Positions 28,163 through 37,220 of a stretch of DNA of 64,000 bases are shown here, piece after piece (within the stretch, counting starts at the first letter, position 1; every line of letters begins with the position of its first letter). The DNA comes from Candidatus Zymogenus saltonus. Lineage in GTDB: Bacteria; Desulfobacterota; Zymogenia; Zymogenales; Zymogenaceae. A program made the translations under genes and the position numbers. The notes under the pieces are model-generated. The model ran no database searches, was not told where the DNA came from, and worked only from the letters and a program-made list of their open reading frames with translations. The stretch is from NCBI GenBank assembly GCA_016929395.1, contig JAFGIX010000046.1, positions 62,001-126,000 on the forward strand. Reading direction: 5' to 3'.

Positions 28163-28951
28163 TTACAAAGAATTCAATAAAATAAAAAATATAAATATGA
28201 TAATATATATGATCACACCAGCTATAAGTAATCCTTTTATATTAAATCTTTTATAAACTGGTTCATCACTCACTTCGGTTTTAGCGGTCGAGTTTTTCCG
28301 TTCTTTCTTTTTATCAGTATTTTCCCGTAATGAATCTTTAGTAGCCAAGGTTGTGCTCTTCAATTTCTCTTTTTCTTCCTTCTCCCACGCTTCAATCCAC
28401 TTTGGAACATTGCTCGTGGATACATGCTCTTTGCCCGATACAGCTTCTTCTTTCACGGGTTTATCTGCATCAACCTTATCTTTTTGATCGTGACCTCTCT
28501 CTTTTGCTTCTTCGGTTATCCCCAAGGCGAAAGTCCAGGACTCCACCGCCCAGCGCGCCCCCTCTTCAATCAAGGAATGATCGTATACCAACAGGTCTGT
28601 ATAATATGATGCCAGTTCACTGTCAAGCATGTATTCCTTTGATGACAGAATCTCCGCGGTTATCCCCTCCCTCAGTGTGAGCACAAGAATATTGATTTCT
28701 CTTTGATAACCGCCAAGAGAACCCCTAACAATTTGTTCAAGTCTTTGTTGATTATTGACTACCGAGGTTCCATACTTCTTGATGATCTCTTTGAGCTTTT
28801 GACGGGGGAAGTCATCGAATTGCTCAGGAGGAGGTGGGTTCTTCTCTTTTTCCATCAGCTCGGTACCGCAGTGGCCGCAGTATTTGGCATCGGGGTCTTT
28901 TTCAACGTGCCCGTATTCGGGACATTTCGGATTTCTGCATACTTTCAACAT
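28163..28951 (-). CDS. Zinc-ribbon protein with C-terminal membrane anchor
   Basis: A 262-aa paralogue of the neighbouring broken gene. The N-terminal zinc ribbon is CRNPKCPEYG ... CGHCG (residues 5-30), then a helical domain (about 45-150) ending in the shared ARWAVESWTFALG. A charged, lysine-rich linker follows, and one C-terminal transmembrane helix (LLIAGVIIYIIIFIFFILL). The zinc-ribbon plus helical module occurs in front of varied repeat or sensor domains. Here it is tethered to the membrane instead. Function is unknown. The gene lies 2 bp upstream of the broken copy, a tandem duplication. Local AT content is higher than in neighbours. Confidence 0.72.
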   Translation of the reverse strand: MLKVCRNPKCPEYGHVEKDPDAKYCGHCGTELMEKEKNPPPPEQFDDFPRQKLKEIIKKYGTSVVNNQQRLEQIVRGSLGGYQREINILVLTLREGITAEILSSKEYMLDSELASYYTDLLVYDHSLIEEGARWAVESWTFALGITEEAKERGHDQKDKVDADKPVKEEAVSGKEHVSTSNVPKWIEAWEKEEKEKLKSTTLATKDSLRENTDKKKERKNSTAKTEVSDEPVYKRFNIKGLLIAGVIIYIIIFIFFILLNSL

Positions 28952-29255
28952 TATGATTTCCCAAATATTTTATCTGTCCAAACCATAAAGCCATAAAGAT
29001 ATTCTAACTGGTCTCCCGAATATATCTGATCACAAATCTCAGGAGTGAGGTATGCTTAAATGGATAAAATCCAACCATGTAACGTGGCTTAAAAAAATCC
29101 GACCATTTCTATTTGTATAACATCTTATAAATGGAATTGCAACAGATAATAGCAATTCAAGTTTAATGTTGCCTTCTGATTACTTTTTCTATTTTTAAAA
29201 GTATTTGGGAAAAAGGAAATAAGGAATCGTTCTGCTCGTTTGATCGGGGGGCCCC
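28952..29255. other. Non-coding stretch, no recognised feature
   Basis: About 300 AT-rich bases between the zinc-ribbon gene and the phosphatase gene, both on the minus strand. I see no convincing ORF, tRNA or strong hairpin here. Confidence 0.6.
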
Positions 29256-29750
29256 TCAGTCCTTCGAGTACCTGTGCCAGGAGCGGCGCAGGAACCGCTT
29301 TATGCCACGGCTCGGCTTGTAGCCCGGATAGACCTTCTTGAAGACGTACTCCGCCTCGCCCAGGTTTGTGTCCTTGAACTTATCGGTGAATGAGCCGAGG
29401 TAAAGGAGTCCGATAGCAGGGCCCCGGGACGTCCCGTTGGTGCAGTGGATCAGGACCTTGAGCCCGCTTTCGAGGCTCTCGTTTATGAACTCGAGGGTGG
29501 TTTCCAGAAGGTCGTCCGGGATGTCGTCCGGATCTTGATCCTGGGCGAGATTCAGGAAGAGGCGGTTATCCCGCCTGGCGACCTTCCAGTCTGGGTAGTG
29601 CTTGGCGAACTCGCCGTCGCCGTATTCGTTCAGCTCCAGATGATACGGCTCCCGGGATGCGTGTACGACCGCCCAGCCGTTGTGGTGTTTTACGATGGTT
29701 TCGTAATCGGTGTCTGTACCGATAAAGAGGTGGTGGAAGATCTCTATCAT
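29256..29750 (-). CDS. Dual-specificity/tyrosine phosphatase-like protein
   Basis: A 164-aa cysteine phosphatase-fold protein with the P-loop HCTNGTSRG (CX5R, C103 and R109) preceded by a hydrophobic strand (LKVLI). An acidic loop near 70-80 (QDQDPDDIPDD) could supply the general acid. The substrate may be a phosphoprotein, phosphosugar or inositol phosphate and is not known. It is single-gene, with its own promoter at 29780-29808. The size is typical of small bacterial DUSP-like proteins. Confidence 0.78.
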   Translation of the reverse strand: MIEIFHHLFIGTDTDYETIVKHHNGWAVVHASREPYHLELNEYGDGEFAKHYPDWKVARRDNRLFLNLAQDQDPDDIPDDLLETTLEFINESLESGLKVLIHCTNGTSRGPAIGLLYLGSFTDKFKDTNLGEAEYVFKKVYPGYKPSRGIKRFLRRSWHRYSKD

Positions 29751-29779
29751 AGTCGGGTTATTGTAGTAATTAGATAATA

Positions 29780-29808
29780 ATTATACCGTTCTGTGGTTCA
29801 AAAATCAA
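29780..29808 (-). promoter_or_regulatory. Promoter of the phosphatase gene
   Basis: On the minus strand TTGATT (29808-29803) and a perfect TATAAT (29785-29780) are 17 bp apart, giving a predicted start about 22 nt before the ATG at 29750. Confidence 0.6.
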
Positions 29809-30078
29809 GGGGAATGAGAGGTCTGATTCACTATGGTAGTTAAAAAAGAGCAGGGAATGGTAGACGTCCGTTAGGGATCTCTTTCCTACAGTTGTGTAAG
29901 GCGTAGTTTTTAACTGATTTTCAAGGACTTGAATTGTCGATATTAAAGACGAGAACCCGCCGCAGGACGAAGGTTATGTTTCAATAAAATCTGTCTTTGT
30001 GGTGGGGTTTTCGATTGGACGGCCTGATAGAGGGTGAATTGTCGCGGCTTGAGGGCAGGGGTAAGGGATTACATATTC
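29809..30078. other. Intergenic region downstream of the leuC-like gene
   Basis: Together with the phosphatase leader this makes a 328-bp gap. I looked for leuD and for a terminator and found neither; no convincing ORF or RNA gene is visible. Confidence 0.55.
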
Positions 30079-31341
30079 CTACATATACCTTCTAGGGTCG
30101 GCTATCTTTCCCTCGACGGCGGTCGCGGCGGCGGTTGCGGGTGACGCCAGGTAGATGAAGGATTTCGGGTTTCCCATTCTCCCCTCGAAGTTGCGGTTCT
30201 GCGTTGATAAGCAGACCTCCCCGTCGCCGAGGACGCCCTCGTGAACGCCCACGCACGGACCGCAGCCCGGGGCCATTACGGCGGCCCCTGCGTCGTTGAA
30301 GACCGAGATCAGCCCCTCGTTTAGGGCGTTTGTAAAGACCTCACGGGAGGCGGGAACAACGATGAGCCTCAAGCCTGGGGCCTTCTTTTTCCCCTTCAAT
30401 ATGGACGCCGCGATCCTCAGGTCTTCGATCCTCCCGTTGGTGCAGGAGCCTATAAAGACCTGATCTACCTTGATGTCGCTTTTAGCCTTAACCTCCTCAA
30501 TGGTCTTCGTGTTGTCTACGGTGTGGGGAAACGATATTGTGGGGGAGATTTCTCCGGCATTGACATTCACCACCCCGGCGTACTGGGCGTCCGGGTCGGG
30601 GGAGAGCTCCCTGTAGCAATCCTCCCTTCCCCTCGATTTGAGGTACTCTCTCGTTATATTGTCCGATCCGACAAGCCCGACCTTGGCCCCGGCCTCGACC
30701 GCCATGTTGGCAAGCGTCAGTCTCCCCGCCATCTCCATTTCGTCTATCGTCTCTCCGCCGAACTCAAGGGCCATGTAGGTGGCGCCGTCCGCCCCTATCT
30801 TCCCGATTATGTGAAGGATCAGGTCTTTAGGGTAGACGCCCCTCTGGAGCCTTCCGGTCACCTCTATCCGCATCGTCTCCGGTACCCTAAGCCAGGTCTT
30901 TCCTCTTGCCATCCCCACGCCAACGTCTGTGGATCCCATCCCTGTGGCGAAGGCGGATAGCCCCCCCGCCGTCACCGTGTGGGAGTCTGCCCCGATCACT
31001 ATATCGCCCGGGCAGGCGTATTTTTCCGCCATTATCTGGTGGCAGACGCCGTCGCCTACATCGGAGACGGTCGCCCCCGACTCTTTTGCGAAGTCGCGGA
31101 TGAAGATGTGGTCGTTGGAGAGCTCCCTCCTGGGGCTGGGGGCGGCGTGGTCGATGAAGAATATCGCCTCCCGGGGAAGCCTCATCTTTCCCTCCTTCAG
31201 CTCTTTTATACTCCTGATGGCCAGCGGGCCGGTGCCGTCCTGGGCAAGGGCGAGGTCGACATCCACAACGATTATCTCCCCGGGCCTGACTCTTTTCTTG
31301 ACCTTTAGGCCCAATATTTTTTCCGCCAGCGTCTCTCCCAT
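30079..31341 (-). CDS. leuC: 3-isopropylmalate dehydratase large subunit / homoaconitase family
   Basis: A 420-aa aconitase-superfamily large subunit. It isomerises 2- to 3-isopropylmalate in leucine synthesis, or a homoaconitate-type substrate, using a [4Fe-4S] cluster. Ligand cysteines are in IGSCTNGR and APGCGPCVG. DHAAPSP and GADSHT motifs are also present. The start at 31341 (MGETLAEKIL) fits the family's usual N-terminus; an ATG five codons upstream would overlap aspS. It begins 7 bp after the aspS stop and is likely co-transcribed. The small subunit (LeuD) is not adjacent on either side, which is unusual. Confidence 0.86.
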   Translation of the reverse strand: MGETLAEKILGLKVKKRVRPGEIIVVDVDLALAQDGTGPLAIRSIKELKEGKMRLPREAIFFIDHAAPSPRRELSNDHIFIRDFAKESGATVSDVGDGVCHQIMAEKYACPGDIVIGADSHTVTAGGLSAFATGMGSTDVGVGMARGKTWLRVPETMRIEVTGRLQRGVYPKDLILHIIGKIGADGATYMALEFGGETIDEMEMAGRLTLANMAVEAGAKVGLVGSDNITREYLKSRGREDCYRELSPDPDAQYAGVVNVNAGEISPTISFPHTVDNTKTIEEVKAKSDIKVDQVFIGSCTNGRIEDLRIAASILKGKKKAPGLRLIVVPASREVFTNALNEGLISVFNDAGAAVMAPGCGPCVGVHEGVLGDGEVCLSTQNRNFEGRMGNPKSFIYLASPATAAATAVEGKIADPRRYM

Positions 31342-31348
31342 ATCAATA

Positions 31349-33151
31349 CTATCCATCCTGTTTGGGCTTTTGAGCCGCGATGCTCAGCTTGAGCCCCAGT
31401 TCCGTAAGCTGTTTTTTATCGACGCCTGTCGGGGCACCGGTCATCAGGCAAGTCGCCCTCTGGGTCTTCGGGAACGCGATCACATCCCTGATGTTTTCTG
31501 CGCCGCATAGGAGCATGACGAGCCTGTCGAAGCCGAGGGCGATCCCGCCGTGGGGGGGCGCGCCGTAGGAGAGCGCCTCCATCAGAAAGCCGAACTTCTC
31601 CTCGGCCTCCTCATCCCCTATACCGAGGGACTTGAAGACGTCCCTCTGCAAGTTAGGATTGCTGATCCTGATGCTTCCGCCGCCGATCTCGTTTCCGTTG
31701 AGGACAATGTCATAGGCTTTGGCCCTGACGCCCTTCGGATCGCCGTTTGCCTTTATGTCTAACTTATCCATATCCTCATCGAGGGGAGAGGTAAAGGGGT
31801 GGTGCATCGAGACGTATCTTTTCTCCTCTTTCGAATACTCGAACATCGGAAACTCGACGACCCAGAGGAAGTTGAAGGCCTTGTCATCGATGAGGTCAAA
31901 CCGCCTTCCCATCTTAAGCCTGAGGTCGGAGAGGACGGCGTCTGCTATATCGGGGTCGTCGGCCACGAAGAAGATTGTTGAGCCGATCTTCGCTCCCGTT
32001 CTCTCCTCCACTGCCTTTATCGACCCCGGGGCGAAGAACTTCGCTATGGGGGACTGCCACCCGTTTTCGGTGACCCTTGCCCAGGCGAGACCTCCGGCCC
32101 CCCTGTCCTGGGCGAACCCGACCGTGTCGTCGAGCTCCTTCCTTGTGAGGGAGGCGCTTTCCGGAACCATCAACGCCTTTATGACGCCACCGGAGATGAC
32201 CGCCTCCGAAAAGACCTTGAGCCCCGCATCTTCGAGAATGTCGGTGAGGTCATTGAGCTCGAGGCCGAAGCGGGTGTCCGGCTTGTCGGTGCCGTATTTG
32301 TCCCTCGCCTCCTTGTAGGTCATCCTCGGAAAGGGGGAGCTGATCTTTATGCCGAGGATGTCGTCAAAGAGGTTTGCCATCAACCCCTCGGTCATCGATA
32401 TTATTCCGTCAACGGTAACAAAGCTCATCTCGATGTCTATCTGGGTAAACTCCGGCTGCCGGTCCGCCCTCAGGTCCTCGTCCCTGAAGCACTTCACTAT
32501 CTGGAAGTAGCGGTCGTAGCCCGCCACCATCAGAATCTGCTTGAAGAGCTGGGGGGACTGGGGCAGGGCGTAAAAATTGCCAGGATTTACCCTGCTCGGC
32601 ACGAGATAGTCCCTGGCCCCCTCGGGGGTGCTCTTGGTAAGGAAAGGCGTCTCCACCTCTATGAATCCCTCGTTTGAGAGGTGGTTCCTGACGCTCATGG
32701 CGGCCTTGTGACGAGCCATGATGTTCTTCTGCATCTCCGGCCGCCTGAGGTCGAGATAGCGGTATTTGAGCCTCAGGTTTTCCGTTACGGAGGCGTACTC
32801 GTCGATAAGAAAGGGGGGCACGGCCGCCTCGTTGTATATTATAAGCTCGTCCACAAGAACCTCGACGTCCCCGGTCGGGAGGTTCGGGTTTATCATCCCC
32901 TCCGGCCTCTCTCTGACCTTGCCCCGGATTCCGATAACGAACTCGTTTCTGAGCCTGTGGGCCGACTTGTGGGTGTCCGGGTCGTGATCCGGGTTGAAAA
33001 CGACCTGCGCTATCCCCTCCCTGTCCCTGAGGTCGATAAAGATTACGCCGCCGTGGTCCCGCCGCCGGTGCACCCAGCCCTTGAGAACCACTTCGGCCCC
33101 GATGTCCTTGTTTCTTATCTCTCCACAATAGGAGGTGCTCTCGAGTTTCAA
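31349..33151 (-). CDS. aspS: Aspartyl-tRNA synthetase
   Basis: A 600-aa class II synthetase charging tRNA-Asp (possibly also tRNA-Asn). The order is OB-fold anticodon domain (GWVHRRRDHGGVIFIDLRDREG), motif 2 (FRDEDLRADRQPEFTQID), bacterial GAD insertion in the middle, and motif 3 (GIALGFDRLVMLL). The TTG at 33151 is taken as the start. A GGGGAG site precedes it, the protein then begins LKLESTSYCGEI as expected, and the promoter at 33193-33220 would start transcription near 33186, downstream of the longer frame's start at 33190. leuC follows at 7 bp. Confidence 0.93.
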   Translation of the reverse strand: MKLESTSYCGEIRNKDIGAEVVLKGWVHRRRDHGGVIFIDLRDREGIAQVVFNPDHDPDTHKSAHRLRNEFVIGIRGKVRERPEGMINPNLPTGDVEVLVDELIIYNEAAVPPFLIDEYASVTENLRLKYRYLDLRRPEMQKNIMARHKAAMSVRNHLSNEGFIEVETPFLTKSTPEGARDYLVPSRVNPGNFYALPQSPQLFKQILMVAGYDRYFQIVKCFRDEDLRADRQPEFTQIDIEMSFVTVDGIISMTEGLMANLFDDILGIKISSPFPRMTYKEARDKYGTDKPDTRFGLELNDLTDILEDAGLKVFSEAVISGGVIKALMVPESASLTRKELDDTVGFAQDRGAGGLAWARVTENGWQSPIAKFFAPGSIKAVEERTGAKIGSTIFFVADDPDIADAVLSDLRLKMGRRFDLIDDKAFNFLWVVEFPMFEYSKEEKRYVSMHHPFTSPLDEDMDKLDIKANGDPKGVRAKAYDIVLNGNEIGGGSIRISNPNLQRDVFKSLGIGDEEAEEKFGFLMEALSYGAPPHGGIALGFDRLVMLLCGAENIRDVIAFPKTQRATCLMTGAPTGVDKKQLTELGLKLSIAAQKPKQDG

Positions 33152-33192
33152 AATCTCCCCTTTCGCGGTTTTATTGAAGAATAAAACCACTT

Positions 33193-33220
33193 ATTTTACA
33201 ATACCATTTGGAATTGTCAA
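33193..33220 (-). promoter_or_regulatory. Promoter of aspS-leuC
   Basis: TTGACA (33220-33215, perfect) and TAAAAT (33198-33193) are 16 bp apart on the minus strand. The predicted start near 33186 gives a leader of about 35 nt to the TTG start at 33151 and rules out the longer upstream start. Confidence 0.75.
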
Positions 33221-33456
33221 CGGAAATATCAATCAATCACGGTATGGCAATCACGATATGACAATCGGTTATGAGGAAGGGGTATCGAGGAAATCACCGC
33301 GTCCTTTTGATTGAACATGGTTTAAAAACTGCTAAAAGGGCTCGATCTGCCAGGCCTATCCCGATCCCCTCCATTGAGATTGTGTCAAAGATAGAAATGT
33401 CGTCACGTCTTGGCTGGATTTAGATCTCCGATGGTTGAATAGGTCAATAATGCCGT

Positions 33457-34356
33457 CTATTTTCTTTTGCCAGTTTCCAACCCTCTGCCCTCTACTTTTT
33501 TCCCGGTGACCATTTTTTCGTGGGCGGCCTTCAGCTTCTCCGCCAGATCGTCCGGGATTTTCAGGTCGCCCTTGCCCACGCCGAGCCTTATGTTCGGCTT
33601 GTTTTCCCCGTGAAAGTCGGTGCCGCCGGTGACGAGGAGACCCAGCTCTTCGGCAAGCTCGATATAGCCTTCTGTTTCCGCCTTGGTGTGGCTGAAATAG
33701 TAGCACTCCATCCCCATAAGGCCGTAGTCCATAAGTTCGATGATGAGCTTTTTGAGATCACCGTGGTCTGAAACGCCCAGGGTCTTCGGGTGGGCGATGA
33801 CGGGAATGCCGCCGGCCGTCAGTATCAGCTCGATCGATTTCTCCGGGGAGAGCCTCTCTTTGTTTACGTAACAGGGGCCGCCTTTTTTTATATATTTATC
33901 GAAGACCTCGTTGATGGACGAGGCGAATCCCTTCTTTATCATCGTCCTGGCAAAGTGCGGCCGTCCCACCTGGCCCCCGCCGGCCTCGTTGACTACATCC
34001 TCCATCGTTATCGAAATCCCTGCTTCGTTCAGGAGCTTTATCATCTTCGGATTTCTGAGCCGTCTCGATCGTTTAAGGAAATCGAGGACCTCGATCATCC
34101 GGTCGTTGTTTTCGTCGATGAAATACCCTAGGATGTGCATGGTGCCCTGATCCGAGTATTCGGCGCTTATCTCGATGCCCTGGATGAAAAAAACGCCTCT
34201 CTTTTCGGCTTCGGTTCTGGCTATCGCTACGCCGTCGGTGGTGTCGTGATCCGTGACCGAAATGGCGCTTATCCCGATCTCATGGGCGTGTCGGATCAAC
34301 TGTTCGGGGGTTAAGGTTCCGTCGGATGCGGTGGTATGGGTGTGAAGGTCTATCAA
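33457..34356 (-). CDS. PHP-domain phosphoesterase (nucleoside 3',5'-bisphosphate phosphatase-like)
   Basis: A 299-aa PHP metalloenzyme of the YciV/RNase AM type. Metal-binding motifs appear in order: HTHTTASDG (4-12), TDHDT, GIEIS, GRPHFA, IAHPK and GGTDFHGE. These provide the trinuclear site that removes phosphate from 3',5'-bisphosphates or trims short RNA. Length matches the family (280-300 aa). It is transcribed on its own. A DNA-polymerase-III-type PHP is excluded by size. Confidence 0.87.
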   Translation of the reverse strand: MIDLHTHTTASDGTLTPEQLIRHAHEIGISAISVTDHDTTDGVAIARTEAEKRGVFFIQGIEISAEYSDQGTMHILGYFIDENNDRMIEVLDFLKRSRRLRNPKMIKLLNEAGISITMEDVVNEAGGGQVGRPHFARTMIKKGFASSINEVFDKYIKKGGPCYVNKERLSPEKSIELILTAGGIPVIAHPKTLGVSDHGDLKKLIIELMDYGLMGMECYYFSHTKAETEGYIELAEELGLLVTGGTDFHGENKPNIRLGVGKGDLKIPDDLAEKLKAAHEKMVTGKKVEGRGLETGKRK

Positions 34357-34595
34357 TTTATGGTCTCTTTCTCCGCTTTTAGATTAGAAAAGCTTTCGAT
34401 ACCCCCTGATGCATTTATAACTTCTAAAATCTGGGAAACAAAACAATATATCTTTAAAATCAGATTGTCAAGACCTTGTTCAAAAACGCCTTGGCTATAT
34501 CCGTCGTTCCTTCCGTTACGTTGACCGCCTTTCCCTCCCCCCCTTATTCATTCTCCCACTGACCGCCTTTCCCCTGCTGCCCGTCATCTGTGCGT

Positions 34596-35504
34596 TTAGC
34601 GATCGTCCCCGTGGTAATCGATATAGTATCTGAAATACTCGGTTACTATGGGAGTCACATTCTCGCTGTAGCGCTCCTTTAAGAGGACACCCTTTGCACT
34701 GTCGGTTTCTCGTCTCGAAATGATGTTCTTTGCCCTTTCGATCCTGTTCTCGGCTTCGGGATGGGTCGAAAAGAGGAGTTTTACCGTTCTGATCCTTGCG
34801 TTTTCGTCGTTTGGGGAGGCGCCCTTATCCTTGATCTTCTCAAGGAAGCTCAAAAGGGCGTTCGGATCGTATCCGGCCTTGGATGTGTAGATAAGGGAGA
34901 GCCTGTCCGCCTGATACTCATCGATACGGGAATATCCTCTGAAGAGCAGCTCGGTCCCGTGGGAGGTGGCCCTGTTGAATATTTCGGGGTCGGTGTTCAG
35001 GTAGTTGCCGACGACCTTTCCGCCCACGTTCAAGAACTTCTTCTTTTCTATCTCCTTTATTATGTGTCTTTTAGAAACGTGGCCGACCTCGTGGGCCAGA
35101 ACCGCCGCAAGCTCCGCCTCGTTGTCTATGATTTCGAGGGCGCCCATGGTAATGAAGACGTATCCGCCCGGGCAGGAGAACGCGTTTATGATGTCGGTGT
35201 CCAAAACGGCAAAGGAGTAGTGAAGATTCGGCCTGTCCGATTTCCTTGCGACGGTGTTTCCAACGAGGCTTACGTACCGGGTAAGCTCCATGTCCCTAAA
35301 AACGCCGTAGCGCCCCGCGACGTTTGCGGCTATAGATCTGCCGATCCTTATCTCCTCCGCCTCGGTTATCGGCAGGATGTCGGGCACGGCGGTAATTGCG
35401 GCGTTTATCAAGTCGTTGACGCTGGGCTGGTGCAGGGGAATGCAGGATACCTGAAGCAGGGTAAGGATCAGGATAATCGAAGCAACCCCTATCTTCGGCT
35501 TCAT
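34596..35504 (-). CDS. M48 family zinc metalloprotease, lipoprotein
   Basis: A 302-aa protein with a lipoprotein signal (lipobox LQVSC, Cys at 21) and an M48 protease domain. The zinc motif is LAHEVGH with a downstream Glu in DEYQADRL. It resembles BepA/LoiP-type periplasmic proteases anchored to the outer membrane that handle misfolded outer-membrane proteins. Its ATG overlaps the stop of the upstream SH3 gene (ATGA), so the two are translationally coupled and may act together in the envelope. Confidence 0.88.
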   Translation of the reverse strand: MKPKIGVASIILILTLLQVSCIPLHQPSVNDLINAAITAVPDILPITEAEEIRIGRSIAANVAGRYGVFRDMELTRYVSLVGNTVARKSDRPNLHYSFAVLDTDIINAFSCPGGYVFITMGALEIIDNEAELAAVLAHEVGHVSKRHIIKEIEKKKFLNVGGKVVGNYLNTDPEIFNRATSHGTELLFRGYSRIDEYQADRLSLIYTSKAGYDPNALLSFLEKIKDKGASPNDENARIRTVKLLFSTHPEAENRIERAKNIISRRETDSAKGVLLKERYSENVTPIVTEYFRYYIDYHGDDR

Positions 35505-36040
35505 CTATTGAGACCCCCGGCATTGATGAAATTCTGTATCTCGTAGTCGGGAATAACGATCGATTCCATGAAACCCACCGATTCGAAATCCTTATAATAG
35601 CCTCCTGATCCGTCGCTTTCGTCGATCCCTCTCCCCCCCGCCGATGCGGTGATGGAGCCGTCGCCGCTTCCCTTAAAACCGTGCTTCAGCCTGTCGAGTA
35701 CGCTCTCGTTTGTTCTGTTTGGAGTCTCGGTGATATATACGGGATATTTTTCGGAATCGTGACTGTTTAGAACCACCCGGTTGATCCACCCCTGTGTGCC
35801 GTCCACCTTCTCGACCTGGAACCAGTCCCCCCTCCAGTATATTACTATGAGGGGATCGCTTCTCGTTATCTTGCACAATATCCTGTATTCGGTCCCCGGG
35901 CCGCTCAAGAGATAGGCATCGGGCGTTCTGATGTAGATGTAATCGTCCCTCTGGGCATGCGCCTGCGGAGTGATTACCGCCGTTGCAATCACCGCTAAAA
36001 GGAAAAAAGCGAAAACTGAGATGAATAAATTTCTTTTCAT
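35501..36040 (-). CDS. Exported SH3-like domain protein
   Basis: A 179-aa protein with a signal peptide (MKRNLFISVFAFFLLAVIAT, cleavage near AHAQ). A bacterial SH3-like domain follows: TPDAYLLSGPGTEYRILCKI ... GDWFQVEKVDGTQGWINR. The tail is glycine/serine-rich. Such domains bind cell-wall peptides. The ATG at 36040 follows GGGGAGGAGGG; the upstream start is rejected because it would put 19 residues before the signal peptide. It is coupled to the M48 protease gene by a 4-bp overlap. Confidence 0.83.
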   Translation of the reverse strand: MKRNLFISVFAFFLLAVIATAVITPQAHAQRDDYIYIRTPDAYLLSGPGTEYRILCKITRSDPLIVIYWRGDWFQVEKVDGTQGWINRVVLNSHDSEKYPVYITETPNRTNESVLDRLKHGFKGSGDGSITASAGGRGIDESDGSGGYYKDFESVGFMESIVIPDYEIQNFINAGGLNR

Positions 36041-36159
36041 ATCACCCTCCTCCCCTTCATAAATATAAGTATGAGCTAATAAATAAGCTTTTTCCATATC
36101 TCAACAATATCTTAACAACATATTTTATTACGTTTCAACAATTCTTTCAAGGTTTTTGT

Positions 36160-37077
36160 TTATAGTGTTCGGCTCTCAACCGTGACAGCGCTCCACTCCT
36201 TAAGAGAGTCTTTCGTCGTTGAAAAGCGTTTTTCGTCCCTGAAAATGTTGAGAATCTCATCCGCCTCTCCCTTAAGGAATCCAGAAAGCACGAGGTATCC
36301 GCCGGGATTTGTCAGGGCCAAGAGGAAGGCGGCGAGCCTTCTGATCGTCTCACCGGTTATATTTGCCACGACAAGGTCGAATCTCTCCCCAAGGACATCG
36401 GTCTCAATTCCCGCCTTGTCCCCGAAGGTCTCGTGCCTTATCTGGACTATATCCTGAACGCCGTTTCTGATGACGTTATCCACGGCCGAGTTTACCGCCT
36501 CCTCGTCGGAATCGACGGCGAGGACCCGACCGGCTCCAAGGAGCGCGCCGGCAACGGCAAGTATCCCGGAGCCTGTCCCGACGTCGAGGACGGAATCGAT
36601 CTTTGCAGTCGAAAATACCCTCTCCATCGCAATAAGAGAAAGCCTCGTTGTCTCGTGGGTTCCGGTGCCGAAGGCCGCCCCCGGAAGTATCTTGATTACT
36701 ATCTCCCCCTCCCGCGCGAGGTAATCCTCCCAGGGCGGCGACACGACTATCCGATCCGTTACCCTCCTGGTTTCGAAGAAGCGCTGATACTCATACTTCC
36801 ACCCGTCCCCTATCTCCTCCACCTCGTATCGAAGCACCGCCTTTTCGCCCCAGATAGAGGTCAGCTCCGAGAGGTATTCCTCCAATCTCTTCAGCTTCTC
36901 TTCGGCCTCCCCTTTTTCGAGATATATCGAGGCGGATTCTCCAAGCCACTCCTCACCCTTCCCCTTGCTCTCCTCCACGATCCCGCCCGGTGAGAGGGTG
37001 AGGAGAAAATCGTTAAGGGCCTCCCTGGCGTTTTCAACCACCTTGACCGAGACCGCGATGAGGGTGCTGTCCTTCAT
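36160..37077 (-). CDS. prmA: Ribosomal protein L11 methyltransferase
   Basis: A 305-aa SAM methyltransferase. The N-terminal ribosome-recognition domain (1-120) is followed by the catalytic domain with LPGAAFGTGTHETT, motif I VLDVGTGSGILA and VVANITGETI (the NPPY-like position). This order is diagnostic of PrmA, which trimethylates L11. The start is the ATG at 37077. Neither this nor the ATG six codons upstream has a Shine-Dalgarno site. The promoter just ahead predicts transcription starting at or next to the A of this ATG, so the mRNA may be leaderless. Confidence 0.9.
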   Translation of the reverse strand: MKDSTLIAVSVKVVENAREALNDFLLTLSPGGIVEESKGKGEEWLGESASIYLEKGEAEEKLKRLEEYLSELTSIWGEKAVLRYEVEEIGDGWKYEYQRFFETRRVTDRIVVSPPWEDYLAREGEIVIKILPGAAFGTGTHETTRLSLIAMERVFSTAKIDSVLDVGTGSGILAVAGALLGAGRVLAVDSDEEAVNSAVDNVIRNGVQDIVQIRHETFGDKAGIETDVLGERFDLVVANITGETIRRLAAFLLALTNPGGYLVLSGFLKGEADEILNIFRDEKRFSTTKDSLKEWSAVTVESRTL

Positions 37078-37083
37078 GGGACA

Positions 37084-37111
37084 AGTATAATACATTTTGT
37101 ATTCAGGACAA
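37084..37111 (-). promoter_or_regulatory. Promoter of prmA, giving a leaderless or near-leaderless mRNA
   Basis: TTGTCC (37111-37106) and TATACT (37089-37084) are 16 bp apart on the minus strand. Six bases separate the -10 box from the ATG at 37077, so the seventh base, the usual start position, is the A of ATG. Confidence 0.55.
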
Positions 37112-37176
37112 GGAGAAAGTGGAGACGGACAGATATGTAAGGGAGTCTTTTATTTTACGCCAAAAACAAAAATGTC

Positions 37177-37205
37177 TTGACAAAATATCCCATTTAAATT
37201 ATTAT
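37177..37205 (+). promoter_or_regulatory. Promoter of the tRNA-Phe gene
   Basis: TTGACA (37177-37182) and TATTAT (37200-37205) are 17 bp apart, 11 of 12 consensus bases. The predicted start near 37212 is 9 bases before the mature tRNA. Confidence 0.82.
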
Positions 37206-37220
37206 TCTTCTTTCAGACGT

